Below are positions 47,014 to 56,268 of a DNA stretch of 64,000 bases, piece after piece (position 1 is the first letter of the stretch; every line of letters starts with the position of its first letter). The notes under the pieces were generated by a model, which was not told the DNA's origin, made no database searches, and saw only the letters and a program-made list of their open reading frames with translations. The DNA is taken from positions 16,949-80,948 of the forward strand of contig JAFLRR010000012.1 of the NCBI GenBank assembly GCA_022511345.1, in the 5' to 3' direction. A program made the translations under genes and the position numbers. Source of the DNA: Alistipes sp. Its GTDB lineage: Bacteria > Bacteroidota > Bacteroidia > Bacteroidales > Rikenellaceae.

Positions 47014-48081
47014 ATGGGGTTCAGAATTCTGGTCGTCAATCCGGGTTCCACTTCAACGAAGGTCGCTCTGTTCGATGACGAGCGGCCTTTGTTCTCCAAG
47101 GCCATAGCCCACTCACAGGAGTGCCTGTCGCGCTTCGGCTCTATCTCCGAGCAGATGGAGTGGCGGCGCGACCTGGTGCTTGAGGCGCTGGCGGAACACG
47201 GATACGGACTGCACGATTTGTCGGCCGTGGCGGGTCGCGGAGGCCTTACGAAGCCCATCGAGGGCGGAGTCTACGAGGTCAACGACGCCATGGTGGCGGC
47301 TCTGCACAACCCGTGGATGCAGCACGCCTGCAACCTCGGCGGCCTTATAGCCCGCGACATAGCCGGCCGGGCCGGTGTCGGTGCATATGTAGCCGACCCC
47401 GGCGTGGTGGACGAGATGGACGAGGTGGTGCACATGACTGGTCTGCCGCAGATTCGCCGCATCTCGATATTCCATGCGCTCAACCAGCGAGCCGTGGCGC
47501 GTTACCATGCCGCTCTGTGCGGCCGCCGCTACGAGGATATGAACCTTATAGTGGTGCACATGGGCGGCGGCATATCGGTCGGCGCGCACAGCGGCGGCCG
47601 CGTGGTCGACAACAACAACGCGCTCAACGGCGACGGACCCTTTGCGGCCGACCGCGCAGGTTCGCTGCCGACCATACAGCTTGCCGAACTCTGCTTCTCG
47701 GGCAAGTACACCTTCCGAGAGGTGTCGAATCTGCTGGCCGGCGACGGAGGCCTCAAGGCTCATCTGGGCACCAACTCGGTGCTGGAGGTGCTGCAGCGCA
47801 TAGAGGCTGGCGACGAACATGCCCGTACGGTCATCGAAGCCATGTGCTACAACATCGGCAAGCAGGTGGGAGCCATGGCTGCGGCGCTGGCCGGGCGCGT
47901 GGACGGCATCCTGCTCACGGGCGGCGCGGCGCACAGCGAGTATATCACGGACCGCATCGGGCGTCAGTGCTCGTTCATAGCTCCGGTATCGGTATATGCC
48001 GGCGAGCGGGAGATGGAGGCGCTGGCCGAGAACGTTCTGTCTGTGTTGCGCAATAAAGTCGAGCCCAAGGTTTTCGCATAG
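47014..48081 (+). CDS. buk: Butyrate kinase
   Basis: RILVVNPGSTSTKVALFDDE, VAGRGGLTKPIEGGVYEVND, VVHMGGGISVGAHSGGRVVDNNNALNGDGPFAADRAGSLP. Confidence 0.95.
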   Translation: MGFRILVVNPGSTSTKVALFDDERPLFSKAIAHSQECLSRFGSISEQMEWRRDLVLEALAEHGYGLHDLSAVAGRGGLTKPIEGGVYEVNDAMVAALHNPWMQHACNLGGLIARDIAGRAGVGAYVADPGVVDEMDEVVHMTGLPQIRRISIFHALNQRAVARYHAALCGRRYEDMNLIVVHMGGGISVGAHSGGRVVDNNNALNGDGPFAADRAGSLPTIQLAELCFSGKYTFREVSNLLAGDGGLKAHLGTNSVLEVLQRIEAGDEHARTVIEAMCYNIGKQVGAMAAALAGRVDGILLTGGAAHSEYITDRIGRQCSFIAPVSVYAGEREMEALAENVLSVLRNKVEPKVFA

Positions 48082-48100
48082 GTTTTCGCACGAAACGATT

Positions 48101-48129
48101 CGGCGCCGCCCCGAAAAAGGGCGGCGCCG
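48101..48129 (+). terminator. Hairpin terminator after buk
   Basis: CGGCGCCGCCC-cgaaaaa-GGGCGGCGCCG followed by TTTGCTTT. Confidence 0.75.
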
Positions 48130-48152
48130 TTTGCTTTGGCGGCCTCGGGTCT

Positions 48153-49604
48153 TTATTCGCCTCTCGTAACCTTTTTGAGCAGCGACAATATCTCCCTGGC
48201 CCCCTCCATTCTGAACAGAAGCGCTATGGCCGAGTATACGGCCGCTCCCGTGGCTACCTGCACAGCCAGCCGGGCCACTGTGCCCTCCAAAGGCAAGAAT
48301 GTCCCGACTGCGGCTACGGCTGCATACATTGCCGCGGTCGCGGCTGCTGCCGGCAGCAGCGAACCGGCAAAGGCGCGCAGCGAGAGCGTGCAGAGACGTC
48401 GTGCCGCGGAGAGATTGACGGCCAGCTCGAATGCGGCGGACAATACGAGTCCGCACACCACGGCCATGATTCCGACGGGCAGCGTGGCAGCCAGCACGGC
48501 TATAAGGAATAATTTTTTGACTATCTCGGCGCGTATCACTGCGCGGCCGTCGCTGCGGACCTTGAGCACGTTGAGCAGTATGGCCGAGAGCGGTGCGAAG
48601 AGGCCGGCCAGGCATATGACCCTGAAGTAGGGCACCGTCGGCATCCACTTCTGGCCCAGGAGCGCGAATATGTCGTGCGCCACGGCCGAGAGCCCTGCCA
48701 TGAGCGGGAACATGACGAAGGCCACCGTCGATAGCATCTGCCGGCAGCTCTCGGCGAATTTGGACTCGTCGCCGTTGATGTTCGACAGGGCGGGGTAGGT
48801 GACATTCTGTACCGACTGCGAGGCCGAGAGCACGGGCATGTCTTTGAGTTTCTGGGCCTGGTTGAAGTAGCCGAGGTCGGTGATGGAGTAGAGCGAGCCT
48901 ATGACCAGCGAAGGCAGGCCCGTGCAGAGGGTGTTGACCATCTCCGAGGCCATCATTCGCACTCCGAATGGAGCCAGCCGGCGCAGAGGTTCCGTGTCGT
49001 GGCTGCGCGAGGGTCTCCAGTTGCCGTATATCCACAGCAGCAGCGACTTGATACCCATCTGCACCACTCGCTGCGCCACGAGGCTCCACACTCCGCAGCC
49101 GATTATGGCCATGACCACCGCCACGGCGGCGCCTGCGGCCGACGAGGCGAATACTATTTTGGATATCAAATCGAAGCGGAAGGCGCGTGCGAGTATCGTG
49201 TTCTGAATGACGCCAAGAGCGTTCAGCGGCAGCAGCAGAAACAGCACCGGAGCTATGCGCGTCAGCTCGGGAACATCGTAAAAACGTGCCAGCAGCGGCG
49301 ATATTCCGGTCAGCAGCAGGTATGCGGCAATCGATGCGGCGATGTTGAATGCGAAGACCGACGAGTAGTCATGCTGCGAGGGTTCGCTGCCGCGGATTAG
49401 GGCCTGCGAGAATCCGCTGTCGACAAGAGCCAGAGCGATTGTTGCCAGCACGGTGAGTACGGCCATCGCGCCGTAGTCCTCAGGCGCCAGACGCGAGACC
49501 ACGAATATGCCGGCGCACGACAGCAGCAGCATGGTGCAGGCCTTCTCGGCAAAACTCCATGCCACGCTGCCCGCGACTCTCGATTTCAGCTCTCCGCCCT
49601 TCAT
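48153..49604 (-). CDS. Lipopolysaccharide/polysaccharide flippase (Wzx/MATE-like)
   Basis: 483 aa multi-TM; VSRLAPEDYGAMAVLTVLATIALALVDSGFSQALIRG; TDLGYFNQAQKLKDMPV. Confidence 0.9.
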   Translation of the reverse strand: MKGGELKSRVAGSVAWSFAEKACTMLLLSCAGIFVVSRLAPEDYGAMAVLTVLATIALALVDSGFSQALIRGSEPSQHDYSSVFAFNIAASIAAYLLLTGISPLLARFYDVPELTRIAPVLFLLLPLNALGVIQNTILARAFRFDLISKIVFASSAAGAAVAVVMAIIGCGVWSLVAQRVVQMGIKSLLLWIYGNWRPSRSHDTEPLRRLAPFGVRMMASEMVNTLCTGLPSLVIGSLYSITDLGYFNQAQKLKDMPVLSASQSVQNVTYPALSNINGDESKFAESCRQMLSTVAFVMFPLMAGLSAVAHDIFALLGQKWMPTVPYFRVICLAGLFAPLSAILLNVLKVRSDGRAVIRAEIVKKLFLIAVLAATLPVGIMAVVCGLVLSAAFELAVNLSAARRLCTLSLRAFAGSLLPAAAATAAMYAAVAAVGTFLPLEGTVARLAVQVATGAAVYSAIALLFRMEGAREILSLLKKVTRGE

Positions 49605-49619
49605 ACGGCTGCTGACGGT

Positions 49620-51086
49620 TTATCTCGTCTTGGCCAGCTCGGCGGCACGGTTGCGTATGTCGGACAGACGTGCTATCTCGACATACGATGCGCCGCGCGA
49701 GGCTGCGAAGCTGCCGGCCACGGAGACCAGCAGGTCGCGGTCGTTCAGGCGCGTGTGGCGGTCGATGAACTCCACGGCGTCGATTAGGAAGTGGTAGCGG
49801 TCGTGCTCGTCGTAGCTGCGCAGTATGGGAACCACTCCATAGGAGAGGGCCAGGATTCTCTGCGCATGCAGCGAGTAGCATACGGCCAGTACCTTGCGGC
49901 GGCCGCGGAATGCCGACAGATAGCGGCCCGTGCGGCCCGAGAGAGTGTCGGTTATGATGAACCTGACAGGCAGATTGGTGCATGCCATGACGGCCGAACG
50001 GGCCAGCTGCGCCGTAATCTCGTGGTCGACCGATACCATGTTTATGTCGGTGACGGGGGCGAAGTGCACGCCGTCCTTCTCTATGGCGGCGGCTATGCGG
50101 GCCATCGTTGCGACCGACTCGACGGGGTACTGGCCCACGGCGGTCTCGTCGCTCAGCATCACGGCGTCGACGCGCTCGTATATGGCGCCCGCCACGTCGT
50201 TCACCTCGGCACGCGTCGGGCGCGGCGAGGTGACCATCGAGTAGAGCATCTGCGTGGCTATGATTACCGGACGCTTGGCCGCGATGCAGCGCTCGACTAT
50301 CATGCGCTGCGTGATGGGTATGCGCTCGGCGGGCAGCTCCACGCCCAGGTCGCCGCGGGCCACCATTATGCCGTATGAAGCCTCGATTATGTCGTCTATG
50401 TTGTCTATGCCCTCCTGGTTCTCTATTTTCGAGATTATCTTCATCTTTGCGCCGCAGGCGTCGATTATATCCTGTACGGCCTGCACGTCGCGGTCGCTGC
50501 GCACGAACGAGTGGGCGATGAAGTCGACGTCGTTCCTGGCAGCCCACTCGATGAAGCTGCGGTCGCGCGCCGTGACCGACGGCAGGGCTATCGATACTCC
50601 TGGCACGTTGACGCTTTTGCGCGGGCGCAGGGCTCCGTCGCGTACGAACTCGCAGACGAGCCCGCTGTCGAGAGCCTCGGTCACGCGCAGCTCCACTTCG
50701 CCGTCGGATATGAGCAGCCGCGCGCCGGCGGGTATCTCTTTTTCGATTCCGGGGACGTTGAGGTGTATAGTATCCTGCGTGCAGGGTTCGCCGTCGGCGG
50801 TTCCGCGCACCGTCACGCGGTCGCCGGCCTTGAACTGCAGCACTCCGCCGTACTGGTCGGCTATGCCCGTGACTCTTATCTCGGGACCTTTGGTGTCGAG
50901 CATCACGGGTATGGCGGGATTTACGCGGTGCACGGTCTCGACTATGCGTGCGGCGCTCTCTATGGTGAGGTGCGCCGAGTTGATTCGCACGACGTCCATG
51001 CCGGCCTCGAACAGCTTCTCGATGAGCTCTTCGGTGCAGCGGTCGGAGAGCGTGGCTACGATTTTGGTCTTTTTGTTTCTTAACAT
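49620..51086 (-). CDS. pyk: Pyruvate kinase
   Basis: MLRNKKTKIVATLSDRC, MDVVRINSAH, MLDTKGPEIRVT, IISKIENQEGIDNIDDII, VARGDLGVELP, MLSDETAVGQYPVE. Confidence 0.95.
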   Translation of the reverse strand: MLRNKKTKIVATLSDRCTEELIEKLFEAGMDVVRINSAHLTIESAARIVETVHRVNPAIPVMLDTKGPEIRVTGIADQYGGVLQFKAGDRVTVRGTADGEPCTQDTIHLNVPGIEKEIPAGARLLISDGEVELRVTEALDSGLVCEFVRDGALRPRKSVNVPGVSIALPSVTARDRSFIEWAARNDVDFIAHSFVRSDRDVQAVQDIIDACGAKMKIISKIENQEGIDNIDDIIEASYGIMVARGDLGVELPAERIPITQRMIVERCIAAKRPVIIATQMLYSMVTSPRPTRAEVNDVAGAIYERVDAVMLSDETAVGQYPVESVATMARIAAAIEKDGVHFAPVTDINMVSVDHEITAQLARSAVMACTNLPVRFIITDTLSGRTGRYLSAFRGRRKVLAVCYSLHAQRILALSYGVVPILRSYDEHDRYHFLIDAVEFIDRHTRLNDRDLLVSVAGSFAASRGASYVEIARLSDIRNRAAELAKTR

Positions 51087-51520
51087 ATCGGGGTTGATTT
51101 TATTATTTCGGTCAAAGCCTCCACGGCCAGTCTGTATGAGTCGAGTCCGAAGCCGGCTATCGAGCCGCGAACCACGCCCGCGAGCAGCGAACGGTGACGG
51201 AACTCCTCGCGCGCCTCGGGCGACGAGATGTGAACCTCGACAACCGGAATGCCTATCGCCGAGACGGCATCGCGCAGCGCCACCGAGGTGTGGGTATAGC
51301 CTCCGGCGTTGAATGCCACGCCGTCGTAGAGGTTCTCGGCGCGGTGCAGGGCGTCGATTAACTCGCCCTCGATATTCGACTGCATCATCTCTATCTGCAG
51401 TTCCGGATAGCGGCGCTGCAGCTCGGGCAGATATTCGCCGAAAGTGGCGCTGCCGTATACGCTGCGTTCGCGTCGGCCCTGGAAGTTGAGGTTGGGGCCG
51501 TTGAGTATCAATATTTTCAT
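51080..51520 (-). CDS. aroQ: Type II 3-dehydroquinate dehydratase
   Basis: MKILILNGPNLNFQGRRERSVYG, QSNIEGELIDALH, FNAGGYTHTSVALRDA, EVHISSPEAREEFRHRSLL. Confidence 0.96.
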   Translation of the reverse strand: MKILILNGPNLNFQGRRERSVYGSATFGEYLPELQRRYPELQIEMMQSNIEGELIDALHRAENLYDGVAFNAGGYTHTSVALRDAVSAIGIPVVEVHISSPEAREEFRHRSLLAGVVRGSIAGFGLDSYRLAVEALTEIIKSTPIC

Positions 51521-51659
51521 AATGTCGAATGAACTGCCCGGACACATCCCGGGCGCGTTTTGTGCAAAGGTAGTCATATTTGCATACTTATACAAATCCG
51601 CGCGGTGAGGCAAATAGCGAATTATTTTGTACTTTTGCGCAACCAAGAAAATCTCCGGT

Positions 51660-52313
51660 ATGCAACGTATCGTATCGCCCTCGATGCTCTCGGCCGATTT
51701 CGGCAACCTCGGGCACGAGATTGAAATCCTGGACCGCTCGGCGGCCGGAATGCTCCACCTCGACATAATGGACGGAGTGTTCGTCCCCAACATATCGTTC
51801 GGTTTCCCGGTGATGAATGCCATAAGGCGCATCGCCACCAAGCCGCTGGATGTACACCTGATGATTGTCGAGCCCGAGCGCTACGTCGGCCGCTTCGCCG
51901 AGGCCGGAGCCGACATCATAACGGTGCATTACGAGGCCGTTGCCGACCTGCGCGAATGTCTGCGTTCGATACACCGCGCCGGAGCCCGTGCAGGCGTGTC
52001 GATAAAGCCCGGCACCGATGCCGGCGTGCTGCGCGAGTACCTCGACGAGATAGACCTGGTGCTGGTGATGAGCGTCGAGCCGGGGTTCGGCGGCCAGGGC
52101 TACATACCCTCCTCGACCGAAAAGATACGGGCCGTGCGGCGCATGGTCGACGAGTCGGGCCGCAACATACTGGTCGAGGTCGACGGAGGCGTCACGGCTG
52201 AAAATGCCGCCATGATTTACGACGCCGGAGCCGACATAGTCGTTGCGGGCAATGCCGTCTTCGCCTCGGACGACCCCGCGGCGATGGTGGAAAAAATATT
52301 GAATGCCAGATGA
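51660..52313 (+). CDS. rpe: Ribulose-phosphate 3-epimerase
   Basis: RIVSPSMLSADFGNLGHEIE, HLDIMDGVFVPNISFG, VLVMSVEPGFGGQGYI, VDGGVTAENA. Confidence 0.97.
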   Translation: MQRIVSPSMLSADFGNLGHEIEILDRSAAGMLHLDIMDGVFVPNISFGFPVMNAIRRIATKPLDVHLMIVEPERYVGRFAEAGADIITVHYEAVADLRECLRSIHRAGARAGVSIKPGTDAGVLREYLDEIDLVLVMSVEPGFGGQGYIPSSTEKIRAVRRMVDESGRNILVEVDGGVTAENAAMIYDAGADIVVAGNAVFASDDPAAMVEKILNAR

Positions 52314-54268
52314 TTTCGCTCGATAACCTGACGGTAAGTTACGGCGGCTGGACGCTGTTCGACAACATATCGTTTCTCATCAACCCCAAAGACCGCATCG
52401 GCCTTGTCGGCAAGAACGGCGCGGGCAAGACCACGTTGCTGCGACTCATCGTCGGCGAGCAGGAGCCCACGTCGGGCGCGGTGACGCGCAACGGCGAGTG
52501 CACCATCGGTTACCTGCCGCAGCAGATGAAGGTGGCCGACACCACTACGCTTGTACAGGAGACCGAGAAGGCTTTCGACGAGGTGCTGCACCTCGAGGCG
52601 GAGATTGCCCGCCTGACGCGCGAGATTGGCGAGCGCACCGACTACGAGTCGGCCGAATACGAACAGCTGTTGCACCGCCTGAACGATGCCGACGACCGCT
52701 ACCGAATACTGGGCGGCGAGACGCGCGAGGCCGACATCGAAAAGACGCTGCTCGGACTGGGATTCCGCCGCGAGGATTTCGACCGCCCGACCAGCGAATT
52801 TTCGGGCGGCTGGCGAATGCGCATCGAGCTGGCCAAGCTGCTGCTTCGCCGGCCTTCGATTTTCCTGCTGGACGAGCCGACGAACCATCTGGACATCGAG
52901 TCGATACAGTGGCTGGAGGAGTATCTGCGCAACTACAACGGCGCCGTGCTGCTCATCTCGCACGACCGCGCATTTCTGGACAACGTGACAACGCGCACGG
53001 TCGAACTGTCGCTGGGGCGCATCTACGACTACAAGGTTCCCTACTCGAAATATGTCGTCCTGCGGGCCGAGCGGCGCGCCCAGCAGATGGCCGCCTACGA
53101 AAACCAGCAGCGGATGATCGAGAAGACCGAGGAGTTTATCGAAAAATTCCGCTACAAGCCCACCAAATCGAATCAGGTGCAGTCGCGAATCAAGCAGCTC
53201 GAGAAGATAGAACGCATCGAGGTCGACGAGGAGGACCTCTCGACGCTCAACATCAAGTTTCCGCCGGCTCCGCGCTCGGGTCAGATTGTGGCCGAAATCA
53301 AGGAGGCCGGCATGTCGTTCGGCGCCCACCGCGTCTTCGGAGGTGCGGAGTTCACCATCGGCAAGGGCGACAAGATAGCGTTGGTCGGCCGCAACGGCGA
53401 GGGCAAGACCACTCTTGCGCGCATGCTTGTCGGCGCACTCACTCCTACGGAGGGTTCGATACGCATAGGCGCCAATGTCAACATAGGATACTACGCTCAG
53501 AATCAGGAGGATTTAATGAACGGCGAGCTGACCGTCTACGACACTCTGGACCGTGTGGCCGTGGGCGACATCCGCACCCGTCTGCGCGATATTCTGGGAG
53601 CGTTCCTGTTCCGCGGCGAAGATATAGACAAAAAGGTAAAAGTGTTGTCGGGCGGCGAGAGGTCGCGACTGGCGCTGGCGGCGCTGATGCTCGAGCCTCA
53701 CAATCTGCTGGTGCTTGACGAGCCGACCAACCACATGGACATGCGCTCGAAAGATATCCTGAAAAATGCCATCATGAAGTACGACGGCACGGTTGTCGTG
53801 GTCTCGCACGACCGCGAGTTCCTGGACGGCATGGTGCAGAAGGTCTACGAGTTCCGCGACGGCGGCGTGCGCGAGTATCTGGGCGGCATCTACTACTTCC
53901 TCGAGAAACGCAAGCTGGAGTCGCTGCAGGAGGTCGAGCGCCGCAATGCTCCGGCTCAGATTGCGGGAGCCGCCAAGAGCCAGGCGGCGGGTGCTGCGGC
54001 ATCGGCCAGCGCCGGAAAGCTCTCTTACGAACAGAAGAAGGAGCAGGAGAAGCTGCTTCGCAAGCTGCGCAAGAATGTCGAGACGATCGAAGCCGAACTG
54101 GCCGACATCGAGCGCCGCATAGCCGACTTCGATGCCAAGTTCGCTTCGGGTGCGGCCTACGATGCCGACGACTATGCAGCCTACGATGCCCTGAAAAAGC
54201 AGTACGACCACCAGATGCACGAGTGGGAGAAGGCCTGCTACGAGCTGGAGATAACCGAAGGCGAATAG
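52310..54268 (+). CDS. ABC-F family ATP-binding protein
   Basis: Two ABC domains (GLVGKNGAGKTTLLRL, EFSGGWRMRIELAKLLL, FLLDEPTNHLD; ALVGRNGEGKTTLARM, VLSGGERSRLALAALML, LVLDEPTNHMD); ATGA overlap with rpe. Confidence 0.96.
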   Translation: MISLDNLTVSYGGWTLFDNISFLINPKDRIGLVGKNGAGKTTLLRLIVGEQEPTSGAVTRNGECTIGYLPQQMKVADTTTLVQETEKAFDEVLHLEAEIARLTREIGERTDYESAEYEQLLHRLNDADDRYRILGGETREADIEKTLLGLGFRREDFDRPTSEFSGGWRMRIELAKLLLRRPSIFLLDEPTNHLDIESIQWLEEYLRNYNGAVLLISHDRAFLDNVTTRTVELSLGRIYDYKVPYSKYVVLRAERRAQQMAAYENQQRMIEKTEEFIEKFRYKPTKSNQVQSRIKQLEKIERIEVDEEDLSTLNIKFPPAPRSGQIVAEIKEAGMSFGAHRVFGGAEFTIGKGDKIALVGRNGEGKTTLARMLVGALTPTEGSIRIGANVNIGYYAQNQEDLMNGELTVYDTLDRVAVGDIRTRLRDILGAFLFRGEDIDKKVKVLSGGERSRLALAALMLEPHNLLVLDEPTNHMDMRSKDILKNAIMKYDGTVVVVSHDREFLDGMVQKVYEFRDGGVREYLGGIYYFLEKRKLESLQEVERRNAPAQIAGAAKSQAAGAAASASAGKLSYEQKKEQEKLLRKLRKNVETIEAELADIERRIADFDAKFASGAAYDADDYAAYDALKKQYDHQMHEWEKACYELEITEGE

Positions 54269-54289
54269 CAGCCGCCGAACCGCAAAAAC

Positions 54290-54319
54290 AATCCCCGCCG
54301 GCATTTGCCGGCGGGGATT
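54290..54319. terminator. Hairpin terminator between ABC-F gene and convergent membrane gene
   Basis: AATCCCCGCCGGC-attt-GCCGGCGGGGATT, 13-bp perfect stem. Confidence 0.78.
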
Positions 54320-54341
54320 TGCATCTTTTCCGCTTGCCTCT

Positions 54342-54902
54342 CTACCTTGTCAGCGCCAGCAGCGGTGTGACAGCTATTGAGACCGCTATCCAGCAAGCGA
54401 TGAAAATCGCTGCGGCCTTCCAGCCCCTAAGGTTTGCCGAGATAGAAAAAGCCTTGTAGCTCCACCATATTGACCATACCAGCAGCACTATGAGAATCAA
54501 CCCGTATATCGTCAGTGGCACTATCGCCGCCTGAATCTCGGCTATATTGCCGCTCTCGAGCCGTGTGAGCAGCCCTTTGCCGGGAATGAACTCGGCAGCG
54601 AGCATCAATAACCACGGAATGCGTGCAAACAGATTCGTGCCGTAGATGTCAAGCGCACGCACCGAGCTGCGCGAAGCTAAACGCGCGGCGCCGTAGAGCA
54701 GGGTTGCGAGTAGAAGCCAGCAGATGAGCTGCTGCGCCAACGCCTGCCATATGCTGATGCGGGCGAAGGTTATGTGCATGAAGCCGTCGAACGACTGGTC
54801 CGTGAGAGCTGCCACGGCCGCCGATGCAACCATTGCCGCAAGACCCCACAAGAGCGAGGTTGCACCTGCAACATAATCGAAAGGATTCAGAAGTTTTTTC
54901 AT
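54342..54902 (-). CDS. YIP1-family-like integral membrane protein
   Basis: 186 aa, about five TM segments; overlaps the DUF2089 gene (ATGA-type). Confidence 0.65.
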   Translation of the reverse strand: MKKLLNPFDYVAGATSLLWGLAAMVASAAVAALTDQSFDGFMHITFARISIWQALAQQLICWLLLATLLYGAARLASRSSVRALDIYGTNLFARIPWLLMLAAEFIPGKGLLTRLESGNIAEIQAAIVPLTIYGLILIVLLVWSIWWSYKAFSISANLRGWKAAAIFIACWIAVSIAVTPLLALTR

Positions 54903-55186
54903 ATCAGCTTATTTTTAAGAGAGTTCAGTCGGTCTATGATGTCGTCCAGCCGGTTGCGTACCGACGGATAGCTCAGCCCTCTTTTTTGGGCCATCTCCTT
55001 GAGCGAGCCGCTGCACATGACGAAGTCGAGCACGAACTCCATTTCGTCGGCCGGCAGCTGCATGAGCAGCGGCAGGTCGTACTCGCCCTCTATGCGGGTG
55101 TTGCAGCCGTTACACTGCATTGTCTTGATTACGAGCGTCTGTCCGCACGACGGACATCTCTTGGGCATGTTCTTTACAGTCTCCAT
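54899..55186 (-). CDS. DUF2089-like zinc-ribbon/HTH protein
   Basis: CPSCGQTLVIKTMQCNGCNTRIEGEYDLP ... MCSGSLKEMAQKRGLSYPSVRNRLDDIIDRL. Confidence 0.85.
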   Translation of the reverse strand: METVKNMPKRCPSCGQTLVIKTMQCNGCNTRIEGEYDLPLLMQLPADEMEFVLDFVMCSGSLKEMAQKRGLSYPSVRNRLDDIIDRLNSLKNKLI

Positions 55187-55423
55187 GGTTTACATCTGTT
55201 TGTTGCTGCAAAATTAAAGCAAATAATAATAAAATGCAAATTATGTATTAATTTTATTTAATGTTTGTTTAATTTTATTTAATATTTTATTCGACTTTGT
55301 TTTCCGGTCTCGAAATTCCGGTTCGAACTGAAACGGCAGCCCCTGGCAGCGGAATATTGTGGCAAAATTGCCGGCAGAAGTCAATCTGTGCGGAAGCGGC
55401 GCCGGATTATATTAAAAATCACC

Positions 55424-55431
55424 TATCTTTG
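55424..55431 (+). promoter_or_regulatory. Bacteroidetes-type -7 box (TATCTTTG) upstream of rlmB
   Basis: Consensus TAnnTTTG, 35 nt upstream of ATG. Confidence 0.6.
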
Positions 55432-55465
55432 CAGGGAAAACCGACTTGCAACAAAACGCACATAT

Positions 55466-56200
55466 ATGTCTGACAATATCATTTTCGGAATCCGGCCCGT
55501 GGCCGAGGCCGTTGAGGCGGGACGGCAGATAGAGCGTCTCTACATCCGCAAGGGTGCCGAGGGTCAGCTCATGGCCGAGCTGAAAGACCTCTGCACGCGC
55601 CACCGCATCCGCTGGCAGGAGGTGCCGCCCGAGAAGCTCAACCGCATGGTGCGCGGCAATCACCAGGGCGTGGTTGCCCAGACGGCTGCCATAGCCTATG
55701 TCGAGCCCGGCGACATTCTGGAGCGCGTGCCCGACGACGAGACCCCTCTGGTGGTGGTCTTCGACGGCGTTACCGACGTGCGCAACTTCGGAGCCATAGC
55801 CCGTTCGGCCGAGTGCGCCGGGGCTCACGGCCTGATTGCCCCGCTCAAGAACTCGGCGCCGGTCAATGCCGAGGCCATACGCTCGTCGGCCGGTGCGCTG
55901 ACTACCATTCCCGTAGCTCGCGTAGGCTCGATACGCAACACGCTAAAGATGCTGCAGGCCGAAGGCTTCCAGATTGTGGCCGCAACCGAAAAGAGCCGCA
56001 AACTGCTCTACGACGCCGACTTCCGCCGCCCGACGGCCATAGTGATGGGCGCCGAGGATACCGGTGTGTCGAAGGAGGTGCTCAAGCTCTGCGACGAGCA
56101 GCTGGCAATCCCGATGATAGGCCACATAGAGTCGCTGAACGTCTCGGCCGCGGCGGCTGTGATGCTGTTCGAGGTTGTGCGCCAGAGAATAGGGGATTAG
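55466..56200 (+). CDS. rlmB: 23S rRNA 2'-O-methyltransferase, SpoU/TrmH family (RlmB-like)
   Basis: IIFGIRPVAEAVEAGRQIERLYIRKGA, DGVTDVRNFGAIARSAECAGAHGLI, VMGAEDTGVSKEVLKLCDEQLAIPMIGHIESLNVSAAAAVMLFE. Confidence 0.95.
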   Translation: MSDNIIFGIRPVAEAVEAGRQIERLYIRKGAEGQLMAELKDLCTRHRIRWQEVPPEKLNRMVRGNHQGVVAQTAAIAYVEPGDILERVPDDETPLVVVFDGVTDVRNFGAIARSAECAGAHGLIAPLKNSAPVNAEAIRSSAGALTTIPVARVGSIRNTLKMLQAEGFQIVAATEKSRKLLYDADFRRPTAIVMGAEDTGVSKEVLKLCDEQLAIPMIGHIESLNVSAAAAVMLFEVVRQRIGD

Positions 56201-56241
56201 TCCCGGCCGCATGTGCGGACGGTATTGTAAAATAAATATAG

Positions 56242-56249
56242 TAACTTTG
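56242..56249 (+). promoter_or_regulatory. Bacteroidetes-type -7 box (TAACTTTG) upstream of the OPT transporter
   Basis: Consensus TAnnTTTG, 20 nt upstream of ATG. Confidence 0.6.
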
Positions 56250-56268
56250 CCAAATAAAGATCAGTATT

